The translations under genes were made by a program, and so were the position numbers. From assembly GCA_934364795.1 (NCBI GenBank), contig CAKRMK010000005.1:1-64000 (forward strand): a stretch of 64,000 bases of DNA, read 5' to 3'. How positions within the stretch are numbered: the first letter of the stretch is position 1; each line of letters starts with the position of its first letter. The notes below the pieces were generated by a model. The model did not search any database. It saw nothing but the letters and a program-made list of their open reading frames with translations, and was not told the origin of the DNA. Below, one piece after another: positions 1 to 7,564 of this stretch. The DNA is from an uncultured Blautia sp. (lineage in GTDB: Bacteria; Bacillota; Clostridia; Lachnospirales; Lachnospiraceae).

Positions 1-135
1 AAAAACAATACCTTTAACGGAATGCCCCTGCCTGATATCTGGCTGCGGCATGGTGATGAAACCATGGAACGTCTGACTGATTTCGGTTACGAGGATTTTA
101 AAGGCAGACTTGGCCACCGCAGGAAATCAGAGTAG
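1..135 (+). CDS. C-terminal end of an unidentified protein (partial)
   Basis: An open frame runs from the first base to a TAG stop at 133-135 and gives 44 residues, ending in a basic tail (GHRRKSE). The gene begins outside the window. The visible residues, including PLPDIWLRHGDE and TDFGYEDFKG, do not match a family I can name. It is taken as coding because the frame is open to the edge and is followed, about 95 bp later, by a clear rho-independent terminator. Confidence 0.5.
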   Translation, partial: KNNTFNGMPLPDIWLRHGDETMERLTDFGYEDFKGRLGHRRKSE

Positions 136-230
136 GTCTCCTGTAAAATGAAAAATATCCCATTTCCGGTAGTTGGAGGATATGACCAGGGAGGAGCCCT
201 GGTATTTCTTATAGAATAAACGATTGCAAG

Positions 231-295
231 ACTAACTTCCACCCCCAATTCCTAATGTAGAACAAAACAGACTAAAGGTGGAAGTTAGTTTTTCA
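231..295 (+). terminator. Rho-independent terminator of the upstream gene
   Basis: A perfect 13-bp inverted repeat (ACTAACTTCCACC at 231-243, its complement at 277-289) with a loop of about 33 nt is followed by a T-rich stretch (TTAGTTTTTC). The long loop is unusual, but the stem is perfect. It separates the truncated upstream gene from the heat-shock gene. Confidence 0.7.
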
Positions 296-325
296 TTTAA
301 GGTGCACAAATTCTTCACAAAATAA

Positions 326-352
326 TTAGCACTCACCTCTTGACAGTGCTAA
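326..352 (+). promoter_or_regulatory. CIRCE operator (HrcA-binding site) before the small heat-shock gene
   Basis: TTAGCACTC, nine bases, then CAGTGCTAA: this is the CIRCE inverted repeat (TTAGCACTC-N9-GAGTGCTAA) with one mismatch in the right arm. It overlaps the -35 hexamer of the promoter at 340-368, the usual arrangement for HrcA repression. hrcA itself is not in this window. Confidence 0.88.
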
Positions 353-368
353 CAAAACGTGTTATATT
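340..368 (+). promoter_or_regulatory. Sigma-A promoter of the small heat-shock gene
   Basis: TTGACA at 340-345 and TATATT at 363-368 are 17 bp apart. The -35 lies inside the CIRCE element, so HrcA binding would block RNA polymerase. The transcript would have a leader of about 90 nt before the ATG at 467. Confidence 0.75.
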
Positions 369-466
369 ACATGCAGAACAAAGGAAGAGGGAAAAAAGAA
401 ATCCTAAGATTCCTTTAAAATGATAATAAAACATGAAAATGTTCACAATATAAGGAGGAATGAGTT

Positions 467-901
467 ATGTTAATGCCTAGTATTTTCGGAGAAAACTTAT
501 TTGATGATTGGATGAGATTACCAGCTTCCAGAGAAACAAACAGAGGTTACAATACCGCTGAACTGATGAAAACAGATATTAAGGAAGTTGGTGGAAATTA
601 TGAAATCAGCATGGATCTTCCAGGATTTCATAAAGAAGATGTGAAGATTCAGCTGAAGGATGGTTATCTTACCGTTCAGGCATCCAGAACAGAAGCGAAG
701 GATGAGAAAGAAGAGAACGGTAAATATATTCACAAGGAACGTTACACAGGCCAGTGCTCCAGAAGCTTTTATGTAGGTAAAGATCTGGAACATGAGGATA
801 TCCATGCGAAATATGACAATGGAGTTCTGACTGTTACTTTCCCGGTGGAGGCTAAGAAGAAAGAGCCAGAAGAGAAGAAATTTATTTCTATTGAAGGCTG
901 A
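467..901 (+). CDS. Small heat-shock protein, Hsp20/alpha-crystallin family
   Basis: ATP-independent holdase chaperone of the cytoplasm that binds unfolding proteins during stress. The 144-residue product has the normal length for the family. A short N-terminal arm is followed by an alpha-crystallin domain from about residue 36 to 130, containing the signature GVLTV at 119-123. The C-terminal extension carries the I-x-I oligomerisation motif (ISI at 140-142). The start has a strong Shine-Dalgarno (AAGGAGG at about 452-458). A CIRCE operator overlaps the promoter, so heat induction through HrcA relief is likely. It appears monocistronic, with a terminator at 1054-1084. Confidence 0.95.
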   Translation: MLMPSIFGENLFDDWMRLPASRETNRGYNTAELMKTDIKEVGGNYEISMDLPGFHKEDVKIQLKDGYLTVQASRTEAKDEKEENGKYIHKERYTGQCSRSFYVGKDLEHEDIHAKYDNGVLTVTFPVEAKKKEPEEKKFISIEG

Positions 902-1053
902 TGACATATTATACTGTATGCGTTATCCGTGTACCAGAAGCGGCGGCTGGCGTATTTAGCTACTGAAAATCCGATTACAGCTTCTTTCATATAGATTTGA
1001 TATTTGTTAGTTTCTGAATTTTATATAGATATTGTTTCATACCCCCTCATTCG

Positions 1054-1084
1054 CCTGCCGGCTATCCCCCGGCAGGTTTTTTAT
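1054..1084 (+). terminator. Rho-independent terminator after the Hsp20 gene
   Basis: CCTGCCGG (1054-1061) pairs with CCGGCAGG (1069-1076) across a 7-nt loop and is followed directly by a run of T. Confidence 0.88.
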
Positions 1085-1106
1085 TTGCATTATTTTTATG
1101 CGTGTT

Positions 1107-1253
1107 GCGTGGCAATTTACTGCACAAGTGCTGGAAACAAAAGAAGAAATATATTCAGCTATGGTTGTGTATGGACTTTTGACATATGAAAATGGGAAAG
1201 TTTTTATTCCAAATAAAGAAGTTATGGAAGTTATATTACAAAAAAGAAAATAA
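1107..1253 (+). pseudogene. Remnant of an AAA-ATPase-like/PD-(D/E)XK nuclease-domain gene (PF09820 type)
   Basis: The frame ending at the TAA at 1251-1253 encodes LETKEEIYSAMVVYGLLTY followed by ENGKVFIPNKEVMEVI. From memory of the family, this resembles the middle of AAA-ATPase-like proteins (PF09820 with a C-terminal nuclease domain), where a phrase of the form YGFLTYENG...IPNKELM is typical. Only about 48 residues survive. There is no start codon or Shine-Dalgarno, and a terminator lies just upstream. A larger damaged copy of the same family is at 14728-15399. Confidence 0.6.
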
Positions 1254-1256
1254 CAG

Positions 1257-1308
1257 ATAAAGTTCGCAATCTGTCATAGTTCAGATATGCGGACTTTATT
1301 CATTTTTC
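1257..1308 (+). terminator. Probable terminator hairpin
   Basis: ATAAAGTTCGCAATCTG (1257-1273) is nearly complementary to CAGATATGCGGACTTTAT (1282-1299), and CATTTTTC follows. It probably once ended the degraded gene just upstream. Confidence 0.6.
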
Positions 1309-1393
1309 AAATCTTTACATCATTTCCCCAGTCTGTTATACTTGTGAAGCAATCGAAAACCGGAAATATATTTTCCAAAGAAGGAACTTCAAC

Positions 1394-2374
1394 ATGAATT
1401 ACATTGTATTTGATCTGGAATGGAACCAGAGCCCGGGAGGGAAAAGATATTCTAACAGCCGTCTGCCCTTTGAAATTATAGAAATCGGAGCAGTAAAACT
1501 GAATGAGAGAAAAGAAATGGTGGACAGCTTTCAGCGTTTGATCAAGCCCCAGGTTTATAACTGGATCCATGACAGCATTCACGAAGTGATTCATGTGAAT
1601 TACAAGGATCTGCAGAACGGAACGCCGTTTCCACAGGCAGTTATAGAATTTCTGGAATGGTGCGGCGAGGAGTATATATTTTTTACCTGGGGAAATCAGG
1701 ATGTCATGGAGCTGCAGCGCAATATGAAATATTACGGGAAGCTGTCCATGATTCCAGGTCCTGTGACTTACTATGATGTGCAGAAATTATTTGCCATTCG
1801 TTATGAAGAAAATCATGAGCGCCGTGCACTGGAATTTGCAGCAGATAAAATGGGCGTTACCAAGCAGATGGAATTTCACCGTGCACTGGGAGATGCCTAC
1901 TATACTGCCTGCGTTTTGCAAAAAATAGAAGATGAATATATTTTTCCAAATTCGTCACTGGATGTGTACCAGAATCCGAAGAATAAAAAAGAGGAAATCC
2001 ATATTTCCTATCCCACGTATGATAAATTTGTATCAAGGGAATTTTATTCCCGGGAAAAGGCAATGAAAGACAGGGAAGTGACCAGCACCAAGTGTCCGTT
2101 GTGTCATAATCCTGCCAAGCGTAAGATTCGCTGGTTTATGAATAATTCCAAGGTATATTTCAGTGTGTCCCTTTGTCAGGAACATGGCTTTGTTTGCGGA
2201 AAAATCAGGATTCGCAGAACAGAGAACAACATGTACTATGTGATTAAAACGCTTACGAATGTTACCGATGAAGAGGCAGAGGAAATACGGCAGAAAAGAG
2301 ATGCACATAAGGCTAAAAGACGGGCGAAGAAAGTGGAAGAAAATATTGCTAAAAAGGGAGTTGGCGGTAAGTAA
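1394..2374 (+). CDS. DEDDh 3'-5' exonuclease (KapD/ERI-1-like) with C-terminal Cys/His zinc-ribbon-like segment
   Basis: Predicted metal-dependent 3'-5' exonuclease of the RNase T/DnaQ superfamily, cytoplasmic. The catalytic set is visible: D7 and E9 in FDLEWN, D103 in WGNQD, and H162/D167 in HRALGDA, which is the DEDDh pattern. The catalytic domain covers roughly residues 1-180. After it comes a segment with C234-x2-C237 and C261-x2-H264, spaced like a zinc knuckle, and then a very basic tail (KRDAHKAKRRAKK) that may bind nucleic acid. The 326 residues exceed a bare exonuclease domain because of this extension. The start has AAGGAAC upstream. Substrate (DNA or RNA) cannot be told from sequence. 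Confidence 0.85.
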   Translation: MNYIVFDLEWNQSPGGKRYSNSRLPFEIIEIGAVKLNERKEMVDSFQRLIKPQVYNWIHDSIHEVIHVNYKDLQNGTPFPQAVIEFLEWCGEEYIFFTWGNQDVMELQRNMKYYGKLSMIPGPVTYYDVQKLFAIRYEENHERRALEFAADKMGVTKQMEFHRALGDAYYTACVLQKIEDEYIFPNSSLDVYQNPKNKKEEIHISYPTYDKFVSREFYSREKAMKDREVTSTKCPLCHNPAKRKIRWFMNNSKVYFSVSLCQEHGFVCGKIRIRRTENNMYYVIKTLTNVTDEEAEEIRQKRDAHKAKRRAKKVEENIAKKGVGGK

Positions 2375-2387
2375 AGAGGAGTTGTAT

Positions 2388-2622
2388 AATTGCTATTTAA
2401 TACAGTAAGACTTTTCAAGACGGACGCATTAGAACAAGTAGTATTCCACGCAGGTCGGCGCAACGTTCCGGCAAGCTAATGACTAACTGCGACTAGGGCT
2501 CTCCCGAGCGTCTTAGTCGCAGTTACCAGTTAGCTTTGCGGAATGTTGCTCCGGTCTGCGTGGAATATACCTTGCAAAACCGCGTCCGGAAAACCATTCC
2601 CCCCACACATTAAATAGCAATA
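2388..2622. repeat. Giant imperfect palindrome (about 235 bp), MITE- or cruciform-like
   Basis: The outer ends ATTGCTATTTAA (2389-2400) and ATTAAATAGCAAT (2609-2621) are complementary. The inner arms at about 2442-2495 and 2514-2567 pair over some 53 bp with few mismatches; both contain TATTCCACGCAG, a GCAAC.TTCCG block and TAACTGCGACTA or their complements. The centre holds a further small hairpin (GCTC-TCCC-GAGC). The stretch between inner and outer arms pairs poorly. No ORF of note lies inside. It occupies the convergent gap between the exonuclease and carboxypeptidase genes. It could be a non-autonomous mobile element or a very large bidirectional terminator. Confidence 0.8.
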
Positions 2623-2650
2623 TCTAATACATTAACTATTCAAAATAGCA

Positions 2651-3940
2651 TCATGAAGCTGTCACATCCAGCAGATCTGACATCACAGACCTCTCATACT
2701 GCATTCCCCATCCAACCATTTTTCCATTAAAATAATACTTGCTCTTCAATCGAAGCGGACCCACTGCATTAGAAAGAATATTCTGCTTCTTGGTAAGGGA
2801 GCGAAGCTTAGTTCCGGTAGGAATAGTTACATAAACATTCTTCGTGTAATAAAATGGAGCAGTGTTGCCACAATTATTAAGAATATATTCTTCGCTTGGA
2901 AGATTTTTCTTAGTAAGAGGGTTCTTGCTTACCTTGACTCTTCGACATTCGAAATTATTGAATCCATAGTCAAGAAGACTTGCAGTGTCACTCCATGCAC
3001 CATTGACAGAGTTTAAAACAACTGCAACCAAAGTCATATTGCCCCGCTTTGCGTAGGTAATCAGGGTGGAACCTGCGGCATCTGTGTAGCCGGTTTTTCC
3101 TCCCAGAACTCCATCGTAGGCATAATCTCTGCCTGCCATCATTTTGTGATGATTCAGCAGATAACGAGTTTCGGTGAAGATATTGGTAGGTGGAATTTGA
3201 TACAGGTCTGTGGTAAAAAATTTCCGGCAACGTGTATTCTGCCATGCTGCTTTGGCTATTTTTGCCATATCATTTGCAGTTGTGACATGGGTTTCATCAG
3301 GAAGCCCGTTTGGATTATTAAAATGAGTATTTTTACATCCAAGTTGTGTGGCACGGGTATTCATCAGTTCCACAAATTTTTTTACAGAACCGGAAACTTC
3401 TTCTCCAATAGCAAGTGCCATTTCGTTGGCAGATTCCAGCATCAGTCCCATAAGACATTGTTCAACAGTGAAAACCTCTCCGGCATCTCCATAAATAGTA
3501 GAACTTCCGGCTTCAATGCCGTAGGCTGCCTGCTGGGATAACGTAACCTGGGCGTCCATATCCAGATTTTCACAGCCTAAAAGGCAGGTGAGAAGTTTGG
3601 TAATACTGGCAGGATAAAGCTGGGTATCAGCATTTTTGGAGTACAGGATTGCTTCTGTATTCAGATCCATAAGAACTGCAGCCTGGGCTTCAATTTGCGG
3701 TCCGGTTGGCCAGCCTTCAACGGAGTCTGTGTCCGCAGCCTGATAATAATACTGTGTGTGCGGATCCGGTGTTGGTGTGACTTCGGCAGAAGCAGTGGTG
3801 GTACCTGTGTCAGTCACGCTATCTGTAGATGTGTCAGCGGCCTGGACCCATGTGGTACTGACCTGTCCAAATAGCATTCCAGCGGCCAGAACTCCGCAGA
3901 GAATCTGCTTTATTTTTGCATGAAAGTTTTTTCTGATCAT
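2651..3940 (-). CDS. D-alanyl-D-alanine carboxypeptidase (S11 family, DacF/PBP5-like)
   Basis: Penicillin-binding protein that removes the terminal D-Ala from peptidoglycan stem peptides outside the membrane. All three active-site motifs are present: S112-I-T-K115 with nucleophilic Ser112, S170-A-N172 and K282-T-G284. An N-terminal signal peptide ends near residues 33-35 (VQA-AD). A Thr/Ser-rich spacer to about residue 60 precedes the catalytic domain, and a PBP5-type C-terminal domain covers roughly 330-400. I see no clear C-terminal amphipathic anchor, so membrane attachment is uncertain. It is monocistronic, with a palindromic repeat just upstream of the start (3961-4127). Confidence 0.93.
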   Translation of the reverse strand: MIRKNFHAKIKQILCGVLAAGMLFGQVSTTWVQAADTSTDSVTDTGTTTASAEVTPTPDPHTQYYYQAADTDSVEGWPTGPQIEAQAAVLMDLNTEAILYSKNADTQLYPASITKLLTCLLGCENLDMDAQVTLSQQAAYGIEAGSSTIYGDAGEVFTVEQCLMGLMLESANEMALAIGEEVSGSVKKFVELMNTRATQLGCKNTHFNNPNGLPDETHVTTANDMAKIAKAAWQNTRCRKFFTTDLYQIPPTNIFTETRYLLNHHKMMAGRDYAYDGVLGGKTGYTDAAGSTLITYAKRGNMTLVAVVLNSVNGAWSDTASLLDYGFNNFECRRVKVSKNPLTKKNLPSEEYILNNCGNTAPFYYTKNVYVTIPTGTKLRSLTKKQNILSNAVGPLRLKSKYYFNGKMVGWGMQYERSVMSDLLDVTAS

Positions 3941-3960
3941 AAAAATCCTTTCCGTAATCG

Positions 3961-4127
3961 GTGTTTGAGCATGTCCACAAAATCATTTCCGCAATCTGCA
4001 CGCCCCACTTTCCGGTATATTTCATCCGAATTCAGTTGCAGTAGATTGCTACGGCGCCCTCATCCGGGCAAAATCTCCCACAAATTGTGACATATATCTT
4101 GCAGAAAGCATTTTTCAAACAGGCTCT
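3961..4127. repeat. Dispersed palindromic repeat, copy A (about 167 bp)
   Basis: Member of a repeat family also seen at 15478-15639 (full copy) and 37481-37556 and 60134-60212 (half copies). Shared blocks are GTGTTTGA at the edge, GCAATCTGCACGCCCCACTT, CCGAATTCAGTTGC, GGCGCCCTCATCCGGGCAAA, ATCTCCCACAAATTGTGAC, CTTGCAGAAAG and the terminal TTTTTCAAACAGGCTCT. The two halves are imperfect reverse complements, so the unit folds as a long hairpin. It has no coding capacity and lies between the start of the carboxypeptidase gene and the next gene. Confidence 0.85.
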
Positions 4128-4295
4128 AATCTGACAAGTGTAATTTTATCATTTCCATAGAATCCCAAGTATTATACCACTTTTAAAGGTATAAAACTAT
4201 TAAAAGAGTGTGAACTGTATATTTATATCCGCCGGAAGTATCGTAAAACATTACTATGCACGAAGTGAAAATGTAATATTCCGTGAGGTGTTTTG

Positions 4296-4312
4296 TGTGA
4301 GCCAAGCTCACA
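4296..4312. promoter_or_regulatory. Perfect palindrome, possible operator before the sensor kinase gene
   Basis: TGTGAGC-CAA-GCTCACA, flanked by TTTTG and GAAAA, gives a near-symmetric 25-bp site about 90 bp upstream of the kinase ATG. No T-run follows, so a regulator-binding site is favoured over a terminator. The binding protein is unknown. Confidence 0.4.
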
Positions 4313-4399
4313 GAAAACATTTCTTACGATTGATTTTAATAAACATATCGGCTATCATATTCTTTAGAATTTCAGAAATATGTTTATGGGGAAAAGGGT

Positions 4400-5725
4400 A
4401 TGTTATACACATTAACAGATGCATTTTTACATTATTATCCACATTTACTGCTGATTTATGTTTTGATGAAAACCTTTCCGACAAAGGTAAACGGAACAAG
4501 AAAAATACTTTCTATATCCGGATGCTATGTGCTTCTTATATTTTGGGATTGGTTTGGCATGAATGCGGCCGGACGTATCTTTGCTGGCTGTAATGAAAGA
4601 ATTGTAGGAGCAGTTGTTTCCGTATGCTATATTGGTACAGCTGTTTTGTTTACCTGGTATTTTCTGAACGGTTGGATCTGGTATAAATTAACCCTCATTA
4701 TGATGTGGTGGTTTTTCTGGGGTGTAATACGAAGCCTGCTCTTTGCAGTTGCGATTCTTTTTTATGGAAAGGAAGCTATTCAGTGGATTTGGGTGATTCT
4801 GACGGTAAATGATATTTTACTGACGGTTTTTTCGGGCTTTTTAGTACAGCTAAAAGTATCATCTGCCATTAAAATTCCCCGGAAAATATGTGTTGCAATC
4901 TGCGTTTTGTGTTTCATAGTAGAAGAAATGATTGTTGCAACGGATGGTGATATGGTAAATTTAAAAGAAACAGGATTTCTGTACAAAGAGGTGTGCATTT
5001 TTGTTCTTTTGGTTGGAATAATGATTTTTACATACTGTTGTCTGTCTCTGCTTTTAAAACATTTTGAAACTTTAATGATCCAAAAACACCAGATGGATCA
5101 GCAAAAAATGGAACTGCAGTCAGCGGAAATGTTGTTTGCCCAGAACAGAAAATTTTCGCATGATATGAAAAATCAGATGTTACTGTTAGCTACACTTTTA
5201 GAACAGAAGAAATACAGTGAGGCGACAGAATTTTTTAATAATTATCGAGTTGTAAACAATAATGTCCTAAATGCTTCTTCAACTGGAAATTCTATTATAG
5301 ATGTGATTTTATTCCGTGAAAAAATGAAAGCAGAAGAAGCACATATTCCATTTGAAAGCCAGGTTATTGTGCCGTCACAGCTTCATATTTCCGCTGTAGA
5401 TATCAGTTCTGTGTTATTCAATTTGCTGGATAATGCACTGGAGGCCAGCTTAAATGTGAAAGACCCCGGAGTTTTTCTTACTGTTCGTAAGGAAAAGAAT
5501 TATATTCTTATTTCTGTAGAAAATAAAGTAGAGGGAATTGTATTACAGGAAAATCCTTTGCTTACAACAACCAAGTCTGACAATATGCTGCATGGAAATG
5601 GAATAAAGATTGTGAAACAGATTGCGGCCCAAAATGGAGGGGAACTGAAATATGATCAACAGGGAAACCAGTTCCGGGCAAGAGTTATGCTAAAAGATGA
5701 AGTGAAACCAGATGAAAAGATATAA
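4400..5725 (+). CDS. Sensor histidine kinase of the LytTR/AgrC class (GHKL ATPase)
   Basis: Membrane sensor that would phosphorylate a LytTR response regulator, most likely the one at 7565-8290. Residues 1-220 contain about six hydrophobic membrane segments. The phospho-acceptor region has H254 in FSHDMKNQ, the motif of the AgrC/CitA-like group, and the C-terminal GHKL domain shows an N-box (LFNLLDNALEAS, about residues 337-348) and a glycine box (HGNGIKIV). The 441 residues are normal for the class. No extracellular sensor domain of size is visible, so the signal is probably sensed in or near the membrane. The kinase and regulator genes are separated by an oppositely directed GH43 gene, which is unusual. 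Confidence 0.88.
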   Translation: MLYTLTDAFLHYYPHLLLIYVLMKTFPTKVNGTRKILSISGCYVLLIFWDWFGMNAAGRIFAGCNERIVGAVVSVCYIGTAVLFTWYFLNGWIWYKLTLIMMWWFFWGVIRSLLFAVAILFYGKEAIQWIWVILTVNDILLTVFSGFLVQLKVSSAIKIPRKICVAICVLCFIVEEMIVATDGDMVNLKETGFLYKEVCIFVLLVGIMIFTYCCLSLLLKHFETLMIQKHQMDQQKMELQSAEMLFAQNRKFSHDMKNQMLLLATLLEQKKYSEATEFFNNYRVVNNNVLNASSTGNSIIDVILFREKMKAEEAHIPFESQVIVPSQLHISAVDISSVLFNLLDNALEASLNVKDPGVFLTVRKEKNYILISVENKVEGIVLQENPLLTTTKSDNMLHGNGIKIVKQIAAQNGGELKYDQQGNQFRARVMLKDEVKPDEKI

Positions 5726-5740
5726 GTTGTTTTAAGGAAA

Positions 5741-5785
5741 AAAGACCTGTCAGAAACAGTTGCTGCTTTTGACAAGTCTTTTTCC
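5741..5785. terminator. Bidirectional terminator between converging kinase and GH43 genes
   Basis: AAAGACCTGTCA (5741-5752) pairs with TGACAAGTCTTT (5770-5781). A-rich sequence lies on the left and T-rich on the right, so it can serve both convergent genes. Confidence 0.75.
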
Positions 5786-5816
5786 ATATGTTTATACGGA
5801 GAGTAAAAATAACAGA

Positions 5817-7301
5817 TTATTTTGTAAAGGTAAAGTCGTTAAATTCGCAGATTTCGCCTTCTCCTTCTGCATAGAATACAAAGAATAATGCATGAGTTCC
5901 TTCGATGGTTCCAACATTTGTGGTCAGCTGCTGGAATTCTTCTGAAGCATCGCCGGAAACTTCAACCATTGCAACAGGATCAGAAGCTGGATCATCTAAT
6001 TTGACTGCAATTTTTCCAGCCTGTCCTTTTGGCATAACACTTAAATTTAAAGTATATTCAGATGCATCACCAAAATTCAGATATTTAATACCGGCAACAG
6101 CACCATTGCGAAGATTTACGATTGGGTTGTAATCAGGATTCTCTTCATATCCGGAGGTAATATATGCTCCATTTGTCAGATAGCAGGCAAGACCAGCTGG
6201 CTGTGTCTTAAGTGGATCAAGTCCGTCAGTTTCCACACCCTGTGAAGTCATCTCGGCCTGTTCGATCACTAATTTTCCATCTTCAATTTTCAAATCAAGA
6301 GGCTCTGCACATGCCTGTCTTGAATATTCAGAATTGTTTGTCTGTTTGTGATAGAAAATATACCACTGACCATTGATTTCTTCCATACCGCCATGAATGT
6401 TTCCGTCATAATAAGTACGGCGTGTTCCATAGTAGTAATCTCCAGAGCCTTCGTAATAACCTTTTGTGCCATCCTGGATCATTTCGCCGCCATTGTCGAT
6501 TAAAATACCGCCATATGTCCATGGACCAATTGGATTATCACTGTAAGAGTATTCCAGAAGTCCGCGGTAGTCATGTGCCTGTCCGTGAAGAGTCTGTGCA
6601 ACGTATTCTGGGTCATTTTCCCGGTGGGAGCAATATACGAATACATACATGTCATCAGCAACTTTTCTGATGGAGGAACCTTCATAGAAATTCTGAACCG
6701 GTCCTCCGTCTTCATCATTTACCATGTCATGCTGTTCCAGAACTGTCTGCATGTCACTGTCCATTACCATAACCTGTGAACCGTTATCACCACTGGAATA
6801 AACATATACTTTTTCGTCATCGTCAACCAGAACTGCAGGATCGAATCCAACGCCAATATCATGCTGAAGAAGCTGGAAAGGTCCTGTAGGAGAATCAGCA
6901 ACAAGGACATCTGATTTAAAGCCTGTGGCTGGTCCCATTGTGTACATATAGAATTTTCCATCAGGTCCCTGGCATACATCAGGTGCAAACAAGAGGCCAT
7001 CATCCTCTACTTCATAGCATACGCCATGGTAAGTCCAGTCTGTGAGATCATCTACAGGAGCAGACCATACTACATAGTTTGGACCGCAATAGTTTGTGCG
7101 GGTGATGTCATGAGAACCATACACATAGACGCGTTCTTCACCGGTTTCCGGATCTGTGAAAACATGCGGTTCTGCATCTGCAACATGTTCCCAGAGGGGC
7201 ATATAAGGGTTGGCTGCCTGAACTGTGATTGCACTGCAGGCACCGGTAAGCATAGCTGCGATTGTGGTTGCGGCAGTGAAATATTTAATAGACTTTTTCA
7301 A
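5817..7301 (-). CDS. Secreted glycoside hydrolase family 43 with C-terminal CBM6-like domain
   Basis: Predicted exported beta-xylosidase/alpha-L-arabinofuranosidase-type enzyme acting on plant or host glycans. I place the start at a TTG (7299-7301): it has AAGGAGGT nine bases upstream and leads straight into a signal peptide (KKSIKYFTAAT...ITVQA). A longer frame reaches an ATG at 7472, but that would cover the promoter and ruin the signal peptide. The product is then 494 residues. The five-bladed GH43 fold shows probable base D42 (DAEPHVF), pKa-modulating D154 (FDPAVLVD) and acid E207 (YEGSS). From about residue 370 there is a carbohydrate-binding CBM6-like beta-sandwich. Flanking by a LytTR kinase and regulator suggests local control. 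Exact substrate is unknown. Confidence 0.85.
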   Translation of the reverse strand: MKKSIKYFTAATTIAAMLTGACSAITVQAANPYMPLWEHVADAEPHVFTDPETGEERVYVYGSHDITRTNYCGPNYVVWSAPVDDLTDWTYHGVCYEVEDDGLLFAPDVCQGPDGKFYMYTMGPATGFKSDVLVADSPTGPFQLLQHDIGVGFDPAVLVDDDEKVYVYSSGDNGSQVMVMDSDMQTVLEQHDMVNDEDGGPVQNFYEGSSIRKVADDMYVFVYCSHRENDPEYVAQTLHGQAHDYRGLLEYSYSDNPIGPWTYGGILIDNGGEMIQDGTKGYYEGSGDYYYGTRRTYYDGNIHGGMEEINGQWYIFYHKQTNNSEYSRQACAEPLDLKIEDGKLVIEQAEMTSQGVETDGLDPLKTQPAGLACYLTNGAYITSGYEENPDYNPIVNLRNGAVAGIKYLNFGDASEYTLNLSVMPKGQAGKIAVKLDDPASDPVAMVEVSGDASEEFQQLTTNVGTIEGTHALFFVFYAEGEGEICEFNDFTFTK

Positions 7302-7389
7302 TTTTAATTTACCTCCTTGAAATAAATTCCTCTTTAATTTTCCGATCGGGCCCGTGGAATTAATAAAACGAATCAAATGTCCGCTTGAC

Positions 7390-7448
7390 TGTACATCTGG
7401 AAAATAGCATAAGTGCAAAAATGAAGCAATAGGATATGTAAAACTGGG
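7390..7448 (-). promoter_or_regulatory. Candidate LytTR-controlled promoter of the GH43-CBM6 gene
   Basis: Reading the minus strand, CCCAGTTTTACAT (7448-7436) and CATTTTTGCAC (7423-7413) resemble the paired CAGTT-type boxes bound by LytTR regulators such as VirR and AgrA, here 23 bp apart. The second box overlaps TTGCAC (-35), which is 17 bp from TGTACA (-10, 7395-7390), a poor hexamer that would need an activator. The leader to the TTG start is about 80 nt. This is a pattern match by eye only. Confidence 0.4.
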
Positions 7449-7564
7449 CGCTTTTTTGTAAAAGATGGACATGAATGGTTTTAGAATGGAAAAAATATCT
7501 AAAAAATTCTCACTTTATTTCAAAATCATGTATAATGACAATGAAAAGTTTTTAGGAGGCAAGT

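Noticed and set aside
3146..3541. 131-codon plus-strand frame inside the carboxypeptidase gene
   Set aside because: It lies opposite conserved catalytic motifs, has no ribosome site and resembles no protein.
7302..7472. Upstream extension of the GH43 protein to an ATG at 7472
   Set aside because: It would bury the signal peptide inside the protein and cover the likely promoter; a strong ribosome site lies at the inner TTG.
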